NCBI RefSeq assembly: GCF_020171465.1
Contig: NZ_JAIUZR010000004.1
Coordinates: 894,947-958,946, forward strand
From: Lutimonas saemankumensis
GTDB lineage: Bacteria; Bacteroidota; Bacteroidia; Flavobacteriales; Flavobacteriaceae
DNA length: 64,000 nucleotides
Direction of reading: 5' to 3'
This document shows, one piece after another, positions 46,272 through 54,701 of this stretch. Below the pieces are notes generated by a model. It saw nothing but the letters and a program-made list of their open reading frames with translations. It ran no database searches and was not told the DNA's origin. The first letter of the stretch is position 1, and each line of letters starts with the position of its first letter. The translations under genes and the position numbers were made by a program.

Positions 46272-47525
46272 TTAGTCTTCGTATTTTTTAAAAAGGATAC
46301 AGGCATTATGGCCACCAAAACCAAATGTATTACTCATGGCGACCCTGACATCTCTTTTTTGGGCCTTATTAAAAGTAAGGTTTAGTTTCGGATCAATTTG
46401 ATCATCATCCGTAAAGTGGTTAATAGTTGGAGGAACAAGCTCGTTTTTGATCGATAAAATCGAAGCAATGGCCTCAATAGCACCCGCGGCACCCAGGAGG
46501 TGACCTGTCATAGATTTGGTGGAATTGATATTCAGATTATAGGCGTGATCCCCAAAAACTGCTTTAACCGCTTTTAATTCAGCCACATCCCCCAATGGAG
46601 TTGAAGTCCCGTGCATGTTAACTGCATCTACTTCTTCAGGCTCGATCCCTGCATTCTGAAGACAGTTTTGCATTACTGCTTTTGCACCCAGACCTTCTGG
46701 ATGAGGCGCCGTAATGTGGTGGGCATCGGCAGACAAACCTCCACCAATGATTTCAGCATATATTTTGGCTCCCCTGGCCTTGGCGTGTTCGAGTTCTTCT
46801 AGAATCAAAGCACCTGCTCCTTCTCCAAGGACAAAACCATCACGATCCTTATCAAAGGGACGCGAAGCTGTTTTTGGATCATCATTTCTTGTTGACAAGG
46901 CATGCATGGCATTAAAACCACCCATCCCCGCAATGGCAACAGCAGCTTCCGACCCTCCAGTGACCAAAACATCTGCCTGACCAAGGCGGATGTAGTTCAG
47001 AGAATCAATAATTGAATTTGCAGAGGAAGCACAGGCAGAGACTGTTGTAAAGTTTGGACCTCTTAGATTATGTTTGATTGAAATTTGCCCTGGAGCAATA
47101 TCAGCAATCATTTTTGGAATAAAAAATGGATTAAACCTCGGGGTACCATCTCCTTTGGCATAGTTCAATACCTCATTTTGAAATGTTTCAAGACCACCTA
47201 TACCGGCTCCCCAGATAACCCCAATTCTTGAAGTATCTTCTTTCTCCAGATCAAGCCCGGAATCGGCAATAGCTTCATCAGCTACAACCATAGCGTACTG
47301 GGTAAACCTGTCCATTTTACGAGCTTCTTTTCTGTCGAGAAAATCCGTGACATTGAAATTCTTGAGCTCGCAGGCAAACTGAGTCTTAAAATTAGAAGCA
47401 TCAAAATAGGTAATAGGTGCGGCTCCGCTAACTCCGTTAGCCAAACCTTCCCAGTATTCTTCAGCAGAATTTCCAATTGGAGTCAAGGCTCCTAATCCTG
47501 TAACAACTACCCGTTTTAATTCCAT
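46272..47525 (-). CDS. fabF: 3-oxoacyl-[ACP] synthase II
   Basis: Elongates acyl-ACP chains in fatty-acid synthesis. The catalytic triad is visible: the active Cys near residue 164 in TVSACASS, His in the MHGTSTPLGD stretch and His in KSMTGHLLGAAG. The ATG giving MELKRVVVTGLGALTP was chosen because it matches the family start; a longer frame adds nine residues. 417 residues is normal. It lies between acpP (hairpin-rich 87-bp gap) and rnc. Confidence 0.97.
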   Translation of the reverse strand: MELKRVVVTGLGALTPIGNSAEEYWEGLANGVSGAAPITYFDASNFKTQFACELKNFNVTDFLDRKEARKMDRFTQYAMVVADEAIADSGLDLEKEDTSRIGVIWGAGIGGLETFQNEVLNYAKGDGTPRFNPFFIPKMIADIAPGQISIKHNLRGPNFTTVSACASSANSIIDSLNYIRLGQADVLVTGGSEAAVAIAGMGGFNAMHALSTRNDDPKTASRPFDKDRDGFVLGEGAGALILEELEHAKARGAKIYAEIIGGGLSADAHHITAPHPEGLGAKAVMQNCLQNAGIEPEEVDAVNMHGTSTPLGDVAELKAVKAVFGDHAYNLNINSTKSMTGHLLGAAGAIEAIASILSIKNELVPPTINHFTDDDQIDPKLNLTFNKAQKRDVRVAMSNTFGFGGHNACILFKKYED

Positions 47526-47536
47526 CTTTAAAATTT

Positions 47537-47594
47537 TTGTTAATAATAACAAGAAATTACGAGCCGTTTCCAGTTAAGGAAAAGCTCGTAATTT
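47537..47594 (-). promoter_or_regulatory. Two hairpins between acpP and fabF (attenuator or processing site)
   Basis: A perfect 11-bp stem (AAATTACGAGC / GCTCGTAATTT, 47554-47594) contains an inner TTTCC/GGAAA stem. Right after it on the minus strand comes a second hairpin TTGTTA-TTAT-TAACAA (47537-47552), then AAATTTT before fabF. Placement suggests partial termination or mRNA processing that lets acpP be expressed above fabF. Confidence 0.7.
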
Positions 47595-47612
47595 TATAAG
47601 TAAAGTATAAAT

Positions 47613-47846
47613 TTATTTAGCTTCTTCTATATAGCTAATTGCTTGACCTACAGTGCCAATGTTCTCAGCCTGATCGTCTGGAATCTGAATGTCAAATTCT
47701 TTTTCAAATTCCATAATTAACTCAACTGTATCTAATGAATCTGCTCCTAAGTCGTTGGTAAAGTTAGCTTCATTGGTCACTTCATTTTCGTCCACTCCCA
47801 ATTTGTCAACGATAATAGCTTTAACTCTTGATGCAATGTCTGACAT
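47613..47846 (-). CDS. acpP: Acyl carrier protein
   Basis: Small acidic carrier (77 residues) that holds growing fatty acids on a 4'-phosphopantetheine arm attached to Ser37 in the GADSLDTVE motif. It is the first gene of acpP-fabF-rnc. A TATTTTTG -7 box (47878-47885, minus strand) lies about 30 bp upstream, with no -33 at standard spacing. Confidence 0.98.
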   Translation of the reverse strand: MSDIASRVKAIIVDKLGVDENEVTNEANFTNDLGADSLDTVELIMEFEKEFDIQIPDDQAENIGTVGQAISYIEEAK

Positions 47847-47877
47847 AATTTTTTAATTTTAAATTTAAATATTGCTG

Positions 47878-47885
47878 CAAAAATA
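47878..47885 (-). promoter_or_regulatory. -7 element (TATTTTTG) of acpP
   Basis: A TAnnTTTG match on the minus strand, about 32 bp before the acpP start. Confidence 0.4.
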
Positions 47886-48017
47886 ATATATTTTAGGTTC
47901 AAATTGGTAAAAAGTAAAAAAAAGTTAAACAACTCAATCCAAACAAATACTTAATAAATTCTTTCTCAGATTTGGGAATAATGCTTTTTTTTGTCAGGAT
48001 CACTAAATTTTACATTG

Positions 48018-48590
48018 ATGCTAAATATTATCATTTTTGCTTCTGGATCAGGAACTAATGCGGAGAATATTATTAAATATTTCAGTAATAGTGATCTGGC
48101 AAGGGTTTCCTATGTACTTACAAACAACTCTGAAGCAGGAGTAATTGAGAGGGCAAAGAACCTAAAGGTTCCGGTAAGAACATTCAGTAAAGCTGAGATG
48201 AAGAGCCAACAGTTTTTGGAATTTTTGACTGAGAACGCCGATTTTATTGTTCTTGCGGGTTTCCTTTTGATGGTTCCGAAATCAATCATTTCGGAATTCA
48301 ATAACAAGATAATCAATATTCACCCAGCCTTGCTGCCTAAATATGGAGGTAGGGGTATGTATGGGATGCATGTACATAATGCCGTGGTCGAGAACCGTGA
48401 AATAGAATCGGGAATCACTATTCATTATGTAAATGAACATTACGATGAGGGAGCTATTATCTTTCAAAAGACGGTTAAAGTTGACGATACGGATACCCCG
48501 GAAGACGTGGCAGCTAAAATACATTTGCTTGAGCATGAGAATTTTCCGATTGTAATTGAAAACCTTTTAAAAGAATTCAATGCAGGTTAA
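48018..48590 (+). CDS. purN: Phosphoribosylglycinamide formyltransferase
   Basis: Third step of purine synthesis: formylates GAR with 10-formyl-THF. The catalytic Asn100, His102 and Asp143 are visible (NIHPALLPKYGG and HYDEGAI), as is the N-terminal FASGSGTN phosphate loop. At 190 residues it is normal. The ATG was preferred over an upstream TTG that adds nine residues. Its end overlaps rnhA by 11 bp; the gene is divergent from acpP. Confidence 0.97.
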   Translation: MLNIIIFASGSGTNAENIIKYFSNSDLARVSYVLTNNSEAGVIERAKNLKVPVRTFSKAEMKSQQFLEFLTENADFIVLAGFLLMVPKSIISEFNNKIINIHPALLPKYGGRGMYGMHVHNAVVENREIESGITIHYVNEHYDEGAIIFQKTVKVDDTDTPEDVAAKIHLLEHENFPIVIENLLKEFNAG

Positions 48591-49053
48591 TATTTTTACG
48601 GACGGGGCCTGTAGCGGAAATCCTGGAAAGGGCGGTTACGGAATCATTATGGAGTGGGTAGGGAAACCATACGTTAAGGAGTTTTCAGAGGGTTTTAGAA
48701 TGACCACGAATAACAGAATGGAATTATTAGCCGTCATTGTTGCCCTGGAACAGTTGAAAAAAGACGGAATAGAGGTCGTTATCTATTCGGATTCCAAATA
48801 TGTTGTGGATGCCGTTGAAAAAGGCTGGTTGTTCGGCTGGGTAAGGAAAGGGTTCAAGGATAAAAAGAATCCGGATCTTTGGAAGCGATTTTTGAAGGTT
48901 TATAAAAAACATAAGGTAAAGTTTGAATGGGTTAAAGGCCATAGCGACCATCCTCAAAATGAACGTTGCGATAAATTGGCAGTTCAGGCAGCGAAGAGGG
49001 AGAATTTATTGATTGATGAAGGATTTGAGAAAAATGAGGCCACATTATTCTGA
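48580..49053 (+). CDS. rnhA: Ribonuclease HI
   Basis: Degrades the RNA strand of RNA-DNA hybrids. Active-site Asp8, Glu48, Asp71 and Asp131 are visible, with His121 in the KGHSDHPQNERCD loop. The 157-residue length is normal, and the protein lacks the N-terminal hybrid-binding domain. It overlaps purN by 11 bp, so the two are co-translated. Its end overlaps the convergent gene that follows by 9 bp. Confidence 0.96.
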   Translation: MQVNIFTDGACSGNPGKGGYGIIMEWVGKPYVKEFSEGFRMTTNNRMELLAVIVALEQLKKDGIEVVIYSDSKYVVDAVEKGWLFGWVRKGFKDKKNPDLWKRFLKVYKKHKVKFEWVKGHSDHPQNERCDKLAVQAAKRENLLIDEGFEKNEATLF

Positions 49054-49455
49054 AGTCAGATATCGAGTCAGTACTTTAACGATACCTTTTAATTCTTCAG
49101 GGGGATTTCCATGATCAAATTCGGTTGATTCATAAGAATGGCTCTTTGTGGTGATAGTTAATCGAGAGCTTAGGGCTTTATCCGAATATCTTTCATCCGT
49201 TGGTGCTTCAAATAGATCCATTTTTTTCATATCAAGTTTGGCGATTTGCTTATTCAGAAACAACCAATCAGCTTTTTTCGTAACTAATTCGATCTCCTTT
49301 TCCTGATCAAAAATAAAAGTGCTGTCTTTGCGTATGGTAATTTTCTTCGATGATCCCCTCGTAGAGGCTTCGTATTCAACGGATAATATTTCATTATCCT
49401 GAAACACTAAACATGTGACGAATGGTAGTACAATAAAGACCAGATTTTTTAACAT
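49045..49455 (-). CDS. Small exported protein, unknown function
   Basis: A 136-residue protein with an N-terminal hydrophobic signal or anchor (MLKNLVFIVLPFVTCLVF). The rest is beta-rich and polar; the TRGSSKKITIRKDSTFIF stretch and the spaced acidic strands resemble small periplasmic ligand-binding proteins. Not recognised. The chosen ATG gives a clean signal peptide. The frame extends upstream through a transcription terminator, so the longer start is unlikely. It overlaps the end of rnhA by 9 bp on the opposite strand. Confidence 0.7.
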   Translation of the reverse strand: MLKNLVFIVLPFVTCLVFQDNEILSVEYEASTRGSSKKITIRKDSTFIFDQEKEIELVTKKADWLFLNKQIAKLDMKKMDLFEAPTDERYSDKALSSRLTITTKSHSYESTEFDHGNPPEELKGIVKVLTRYLTSE

Positions 49456-49462
49456 AATAAAA

Positions 49463-49487
49463 AAAGGGTGCCTCATTGGCACCCTTT
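49463..49487 (-). terminator. Terminator of the M43 protease gene
   Basis: AAAGGGTGCC and GGCACCCTTT form a perfect 10-bp stem with a 5-base loop, just after the protease stop. On the minus strand a T-tract follows (A-run at 49459-49465), so it is a strong Rho-independent terminator. Confidence 0.85.
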
Positions 49488-49496
49488 AAAGTTTAT

Positions 49497-50579
49497 TTAA
49501 TTTACAAAACCGACTCGCGCTCCTCCTGCAGCAAAAAGAGCTCTCATTCTGTCGTTTTGTCCATTGGTAAACATATACATACAATCATCATAAACATAAT
49601 CCATATAATTCATAGTCATATCATTGGTCCTGCAGTGAACAGTTGGGTATGATGGACAACCACCATTCGACCTGTCCGAAGAAGGAGTATCGGCAACAAA
49701 ATCATCTTGTTTACACCTTCCATCTCCCCAGATATGTCTTAAATTCAACCAGTGGCCTACTTCATGGGTGGCAGTTCTACCATCTCCGTATGGCCCAGAT
49801 GTTTCTCCAAAATAATCAATACCTATAACGATACCATCTCCGGCGACATCCGGGTCCCCTGGAAATTGAGCATAACCTAAAATTCCTCCTCCTATATTGC
49901 ATACCCAAATATTGAGGTTTGAAGAAGGGTCAGTAACAGCAATTCCACCCTGGCCAGGGTCTTTCATGCTGTCATTCGTACCCCAGGATGATTTCGTTGA
50001 TATTTTTCTGTTTATGGTAACCGGACCAAAACTGATATCACAATTTGCAACCCTGTCAGCGAATTCAGCAGGAACTGAAGAAGTGTTCGGATTATTGTTA
50101 TTGAAATCTTCATTCAGGATGGCAATCTGAGAATTAATTTGAGCCTGAGTGACCTGACCGGAGAAATCTTCTAGAATATTGATCACAACAGGAATTGACA
50201 CTGCTCCCGTGTAAGGCCCTGGATCGTTGCCGCCTCCACCGTCACCACCGTTACCCCCGCCATTTCCATTTCCTCCCCCAGGTGAGCCAGTTGGTTTTTT
50301 GGCTGCGATGGTTTTTCTTGTGTGCTTTTCAACATTGTACATTTTTTGGTACAATCCTGGGTTTTCCTTTAACTTTCTGTTTAGAACCGCCATGGAGTGG
50401 CAATTCTTTTTCTTCCCGGAATTCTCTTTGTTAAACAATTCGGGGTCCATGTCTGTGTAAACATAAAAATCAGACATGTCAATTTCTACAGCGTTTTGGT
50501 CCATTGTCACGTCTTCATTATCCTCACAGGAAAAAAACAAGAGTGGAACGGCCAACACAGTTAGTAACCATTTTTTCAT
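49497..50579 (-). CDS. M43-family (pappalysin-like) zinc metalloprotease lipoprotein
   Basis: A 360-residue exported protease. The signal peptide ends in LLFFSC, so it is probably a lipoprotein. A Gly/Asn-rich linker (about residues 97-117) separates the prodomain from the catalytic domain, which has the metzincin zinc motif HEVGHWLNLRH (about residues 272-282) and the Met-turn in MNYMDYVYDD. Several Cys residues probably form disulfides. It is a single gene with a strong terminator; the substrate is unknown. Confidence 0.93.
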   Translation of the reverse strand: MKKWLLTVLAVPLLFFSCEDNEDVTMDQNAVEIDMSDFYVYTDMDPELFNKENSGKKKNCHSMAVLNRKLKENPGLYQKMYNVEKHTRKTIAAKKPTGSPGGGNGNGGGNGGDGGGGNDPGPYTGAVSIPVVINILEDFSGQVTQAQINSQIAILNEDFNNNNPNTSSVPAEFADRVANCDISFGPVTINRKISTKSSWGTNDSMKDPGQGGIAVTDPSSNLNIWVCNIGGGILGYAQFPGDPDVAGDGIVIGIDYFGETSGPYGDGRTATHEVGHWLNLRHIWGDGRCKQDDFVADTPSSDRSNGGCPSYPTVHCRTNDMTMNYMDYVYDDCMYMFTNGQNDRMRALFAAGGARVGFVN

Positions 50580-50758
50580 TGTAATAAGTTTTTTGTTAGA
50601 GGCTATAATTTAACAAAATCCATCCGGAAATTAAAACAAACGATTTAGAAAATGATTTTTGTTCAATAATTTATCAGAAATAATTGAAAATCTCTCAACA
50701 CCATCCGGTAAAAAGTCAGGTTAAAATGAGTAAGGATTTAATATTTATGAAAACCCTT

Positions 50759-51145
50759 TTACATCGAGATAGCAATGATCAATAATTTATCGGTTTGATC
50801 ATAGAGATAGAGTTCCTTTTTTACGATTTCATAACGAGCTATTTTAGGCAGCAAATTCAAGAAAGCATTCTCTACGCTCATGTCCGGACACATTTTTCTT
50901 GTTGATCCTGTATTTCCAAAACTTATGGTATTGCCGGAAAGGTCATAAGTTGAAAAATAAGTATTACAGCCTGCAAAACCTCCAACTTTTGAATCTTCCT
51001 TCTGAAATCTGATTGTGGGAGAGGAGACGAGATTTTCAAGACCATCTATTTTGATGACCTTCCACTCAGTCATCAAATCCGAGTTCTCCGGATCTGAATT
51101 TATTGAAGTAAACACAAGCGCGAAAGTTAACAATAGATATTTCAT
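50759..51145 (-). CDS. META-domain protein, exported
   Basis: A 128-residue protein with a signal peptide and a META domain (WKVIKIDGLENLVSSP, then GGFAGCNTYFSTYDLSGN and a MCPDMSVENAFLNLL end). META domains are common in small secreted or envelope-stress proteins (HslJ-like); the reaction is unknown. It follows sufS by 10 bp and may be co-transcribed with it. Confidence 0.85.
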   Translation of the reverse strand: MKYLLLTFALVFTSINSDPENSDLMTEWKVIKIDGLENLVSSPTIRFQKEDSKVGGFAGCNTYFSTYDLSGNTISFGNTGSTRKMCPDMSVENAFLNLLPKIARYEIVKKELYLYDQTDKLLIIAISM

Positions 51146-51155
51146 GTTTAAAGAA

Positions 51156-52370
51156 TTAAATTAACATTGATTTGGCCCTGACAACGGCTTCTATGAACAG
51201 ATCGATTTCTTCTTTGGTATTATAGAATGAAAACGAAGCACGAACCGTGCCAGGAATATTGTAGTAGTCCATTATAGGCTGGGCACAATGATGCCCTGTT
51301 CTGACAGCTATTCCTAACTTGTCTACTATGGAACCTATGTCATAAGGGTGAATTCCCTCTATGTTAAATGAAATCACGGCTGCTTTTTCATGTGCTGTTC
51401 CATATAGCTTCATGCCTTCAATTGTCAGCAATTTTTCTGTAGCATATTCCAACAACTCATTTTCGTAGGCTGCAATTCGGTCGAACCCTATTTTATTCAT
51501 GTAATCCAGGGCGGCCCCAAAAGCGATCACACCGGCAATATTTGGAGTTCCTGCCTCGAACTTATGTGGAAGATCTGCATAGGTAGTTTTTTCAAAGGTG
51601 ACTTCACTAATCATTTCACCACCGCCTTGATATGGGGGGAGTTTATGTAGCCATTCCTCTTTGCCATAGATCATTCCTACCCCTGTTGGACCACAGAGTT
51701 TATGTGCCGAACAGGTATAAAATTCGCAGTCTAATTCCTGTACATCAGGTTTTATATGAGGCGTTGCCTGAGCACCGTCAATTAATACAGCCGCTCCATG
51801 TTCATGCGCCATGTCGATGATTTTTTTAATGGGATTAATGGTGCCTAATGCGTTGGAAACATGATTGACAAAGACCAATTTTGTTTTTTCTGTCAAAAGC
51901 TTCTTATACGCCTCCAGGTCAAGACAGCCTTCATCACTCATTGGAATCACCTTTAGTATGGCACCTGTTTTCTCACAGAGCATTTGCCAGGGAACTATAT
52001 TTGAGTGGTGCTCGAGCGCAGATACAATTATCTCATCCTCATTTTCGAGCAAATCGGCAAAACCTGTGGCCACCATATTAATACCGTGTGTTGTTCCTGA
52101 AGTGAGAATGATCTCATATGACTTTGCTGCATTAAAATGGTCTTGAATCTTCTTTCTGGCCGCTTCGTAGGCATTGGTTGCCTCCTGACTCAAGGTATGG
52201 ACACCTCGGTGAATATTGGCATTGTAATTACTGTAATAATCAACAATGGTATCGATCACAATTTTGGGAGTCTGGGATGTTGCCGCATTATCAAAATAGA
52301 CCAATGGTTTTCCGTTAACTTTTCGGTGCAAAATTGGAAAATCCCCTCTGATTTTATTTATATCTAGCAT
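51156..52370 (-). CDS. sufS: Cysteine desulfurase SufS
   Basis: A PLP enzyme that takes sulfur from cysteine for Fe-S clusters. The PLP lysine lies in TCSAHKLCGPTGVG (about residue 226) and the sulfur-accepting cysteine in RTGHHCAQPIMDYY (about 362). 404 residues is normal for the SufS type. It lies apart from sufBCD because two opposite-strand genes sit between them, and it has its own -7 box. No sufE or sufU is seen in the window. Confidence 0.97.
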   Translation of the reverse strand: MLDINKIRGDFPILHRKVNGKPLVYFDNAATSQTPKIVIDTIVDYYSNYNANIHRGVHTLSQEATNAYEAARKKIQDHFNAAKSYEIILTSGTTHGINMVATGFADLLENEDEIIVSALEHHSNIVPWQMLCEKTGAILKVIPMSDEGCLDLEAYKKLLTEKTKLVFVNHVSNALGTINPIKKIIDMAHEHGAAVLIDGAQATPHIKPDVQELDCEFYTCSAHKLCGPTGVGMIYGKEEWLHKLPPYQGGGEMISEVTFEKTTYADLPHKFEAGTPNIAGVIAFGAALDYMNKIGFDRIAAYENELLEYATEKLLTIEGMKLYGTAHEKAAVISFNIEGIHPYDIGSIVDKLGIAVRTGHHCAQPIMDYYNIPGTVRASFSFYNTKEEIDLFIEAVVRAKSMLI

Positions 52371-52395
52371 ATCTTATTTAGAATCATTCAAAATA

Positions 52396-52403
52396 CAAAT
52401 ATA
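52396..52403 (-). promoter_or_regulatory. -7 element (TATATTTG) of sufS
   Basis: A perfect TAnnTTTG on the minus strand, 26 bp before the sufS start. It supports separate transcription of sufS. Confidence 0.45.
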
Positions 52404-52480
52404 CGACAGTATGAACTCATTGCCGCGGAAATTGAATTTAAAAATTAGTTATTTTTACCCGAATTAAAGTCTTTTTAAAA

Positions 52481-53827
52481 ATGAAGAAATGGTTAAAGTA
52501 CCTTCTTGTATTGATCTTGTTGGTGATACTTTATTTTAGTTTCACCTACTACCCTGCACTCAATATTGTAACAGGATATGCCAGTAAAAATATGGCATCA
52601 GGAATGTTTCTTGCCAACAGGGATCAATTGAGCATGTCAGAGCAGGACAACGGATTTTTTCCCATAAGTCTGGCCAGCTATCGGGTCGATGAAAAAGAAA
52701 AGTCTGTCACTGCCTCACTTTTTGGGTTGATGAAAAGAAAAGCGGTATTTAAAGAAGGACTGGGTGCCATTTTGATTAATGACTCCTATGATTCGAATAA
52801 GGAATTCCCGGAGCCCAATAGATATTTTAAGAGTAATTCCTTACCATATCCTTACGGAGAATTGAAGCAGCATGACACGGTATTTTCAGAAGTAGATTAT
52901 AAGAAGCTTGATTCGGCCGTGGCATTTGCTTTTGATTCAGCAGAAGATAATCTAAAGCAGACAAGAGCAGTACTTGTGATCTACAAGGATAAGATTCTAA
53001 AAGAAAAGTATTCTGAAGGTTTTGATAAAAATACATTGATGCACGGATGGTCCATGACAAAAAGTATTACAAGCACAATGTACGGGGTGTTACAAAATCA
53101 AGGAAAAATAGACATCAATTCTTCAACGGGCATCAAAGATTGGGCTTCGGATGAAAGAAAAAATATAACCATTAATAATCTTCTTCAAATGAACAGTGGG
53201 CTCGCTTGGGACGAAGAATATTTTAATATTTCTGATGTTACTAAAATGTTGTATCTCGAGAGTGATATGGGGTCTTCCCAAATTGAAAATCAACTTGTTG
53301 GTAAACCTGATAGCCTCTGGAATTATTCATCTGGGACCACAAACATTTTATCTGGGCCACTTCTTAAAAGTCAATTCAAGACGCATCAGGAATATCTGGA
53401 TTTTTGGTATAAAGATCTTATTGACCGGATTGGAATGCATTCCATGGTCATTGAAACAGATCTTTCAGGCAGTTTTATTGGCTCCTCTTATGCATGGGCA
53501 ACCACCAGAGACTGGGCGAAATTTGGATTGTTGTATTTACACGAAGGAAACTGGAACGGGGAGCAGGTTTTAGATAGTTCCTGGGTGAAATATGCGTCAA
53601 CTCCGACTAACACCTCAAATGGAAGATATGGGGCACAATTCTGGCTGAATGCAGGAGGTCATCATCCTGATGTTCCTTTAGACATGTATTCGTGTAACGG
53701 ATTCAAAGGACAATATGTATTTATTGTTCCGAGCAAGCAGATGGTTGTGGTCAGGCTGGGACTTGTAAATGAGCCTGAATTTGATGTGAATGCATTTTTA
53801 AGCAGAATAACAGGAAGTATCAATTAA
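52481..53827 (+). CDS. Serine hydrolase, class C beta-lactamase/esterase family
   Basis: A 448-residue penicillin-binding-protein-like hydrolase. A membrane anchor (about residues 5-24) is followed by a region of about 120 residues of unknown type, then the catalytic domain with the SxxK motif at 191-194 (SMTK) and the Tyr motif in WNYSSGT. Resistance is not implied; such proteins usually act on esters or peptides. It is the first of two plus-strand genes inserted between sufD and sufS, 10 bp before the JmjC-like gene. Confidence 0.9.
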   Translation: MKKWLKYLLVLILLVILYFSFTYYPALNIVTGYASKNMASGMFLANRDQLSMSEQDNGFFPISLASYRVDEKEKSVTASLFGLMKRKAVFKEGLGAILINDSYDSNKEFPEPNRYFKSNSLPYPYGELKQHDTVFSEVDYKKLDSAVAFAFDSAEDNLKQTRAVLVIYKDKILKEKYSEGFDKNTLMHGWSMTKSITSTMYGVLQNQGKIDINSSTGIKDWASDERKNITINNLLQMNSGLAWDEEYFNISDVTKMLYLESDMGSSQIENQLVGKPDSLWNYSSGTTNILSGPLLKSQFKTHQEYLDFWYKDLIDRIGMHSMVIETDLSGSFIGSSYAWATTRDWAKFGLLYLHEGNWNGEQVLDSSWVKYASTPTNTSNGRYGAQFWLNAGGHHPDVPLDMYSCNGFKGQYVFIVPSKQMVVVRLGLVNEPEFDVNAFLSRITGSIN

Positions 53828-53836
53828 TTATAGATC

Positions 53837-54697
53837 ATGGAATTGAATCTTCTCCCGATAGAACGTGTTAAAACCATTTCAAAAAAGGAATTTGTACAGA
53901 ACTTCAGGAAGCCTCAGATTCCTGTTGTTATTGAAAATCTGATTGATGACTGGCCAGCCAAAAAGAAATGGGATTTTGATTATATCAAGGAAATGGTAGG
54001 GCAAAAAACGGTCCCCTTGTATGACGACAGACCCGTGGATTATAATGATGGCTTTAATGAACCTCATGCCAAGATGAAGATGGAGGATTATATTGATCTT
54101 CTGCAAAAAGAACCAACCCGTTACCGCATTTTTCTGTACAATGTTCTCAAAGAAGTGCCCGAATTACAGAATGATTTTAATTTTCCCAACATCGGATTGG
54201 GCCTTCTGAAGTCATTGCCGATGCTTTTTTTTGGAGGAGAAGACTCATATACATTTATGCATTACGATATTGATCTGGCCAATATTTTGCACTTTCATTT
54301 TCAAGGAAGGAAAGAATGTATTTTGTTTCCATATGCAGAAAAGAAACATTTATATAAGGTTCCTCATTCGTTGATCACACACGAGTCGATAGATTTTTCA
54401 AAACCTGACTTTGAAAAATGGCCGGCCTTAAAAAATGCCAAAGGTTTCAAAACAGAACTGGAACATGGTCAGACATTGTACATGCCAGAAGGATACTGGC
54501 ATTACATGCGCTATATCACCCCGGGGTTTTCAATGAGCATGAGAGGATTGGCAAGAAATCCTTCGCACTTGTCAAAGGCTTTTTACAATGTATTCATCAT
54601 GAGGAATCTTGACAATATCATGCGCCGCCTTCAAGGACAGAAATGGATTGACAGTAAGAATGAGAGGGCCATAAAAGACACGAATGCGAGACTGTAA
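53837..54697 (+). CDS. JmjC/cupin-like dioxygenase
   Basis: A 286-residue protein of the cupin_8 family (JmjC fold). The Fe(II) ligands are seen as His142 and Asp144 in MHYDIDL, with a third His in the YMPEGYWHYMRY strand near residue 222. Family members hydroxylate proteins or small molecules with 2-oxoglutarate, but the substrate here is unknown. It is co-transcribed with the serine hydrolase and converges with sufD, 4 bp apart. Confidence 0.9.
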   Translation: MELNLLPIERVKTISKKEFVQNFRKPQIPVVIENLIDDWPAKKKWDFDYIKEMVGQKTVPLYDDRPVDYNDGFNEPHAKMKMEDYIDLLQKEPTRYRIFLYNVLKEVPELQNDFNFPNIGLGLLKSLPMLFFGGEDSYTFMHYDIDLANILHFHFQGRKECILFPYAEKKHLYKVPHSLITHESIDFSKPDFEKWPALKNAKGFKTELEHGQTLYMPEGYWHYMRYITPGFSMSMRGLARNPSHLSKAFYNVFIMRNLDNIMRRLQGQKWIDSKNERAIKDTNARL

Positions 54698-54701
54698 TCC
54701 T

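Noticed and set aside
50195..50460. Pro/Phe-rich plus-strand frames
   Set aside because: Shadows of the Gly/Asn-rich linker of the M43 protease on the other strand.
52481..53827. Serine hydrolase as an antibiotic-resistance beta-lactamase
   Set aside because: The fold and SxxK motif are shared by esterases and peptidases; nothing here shows lactam hydrolysis.
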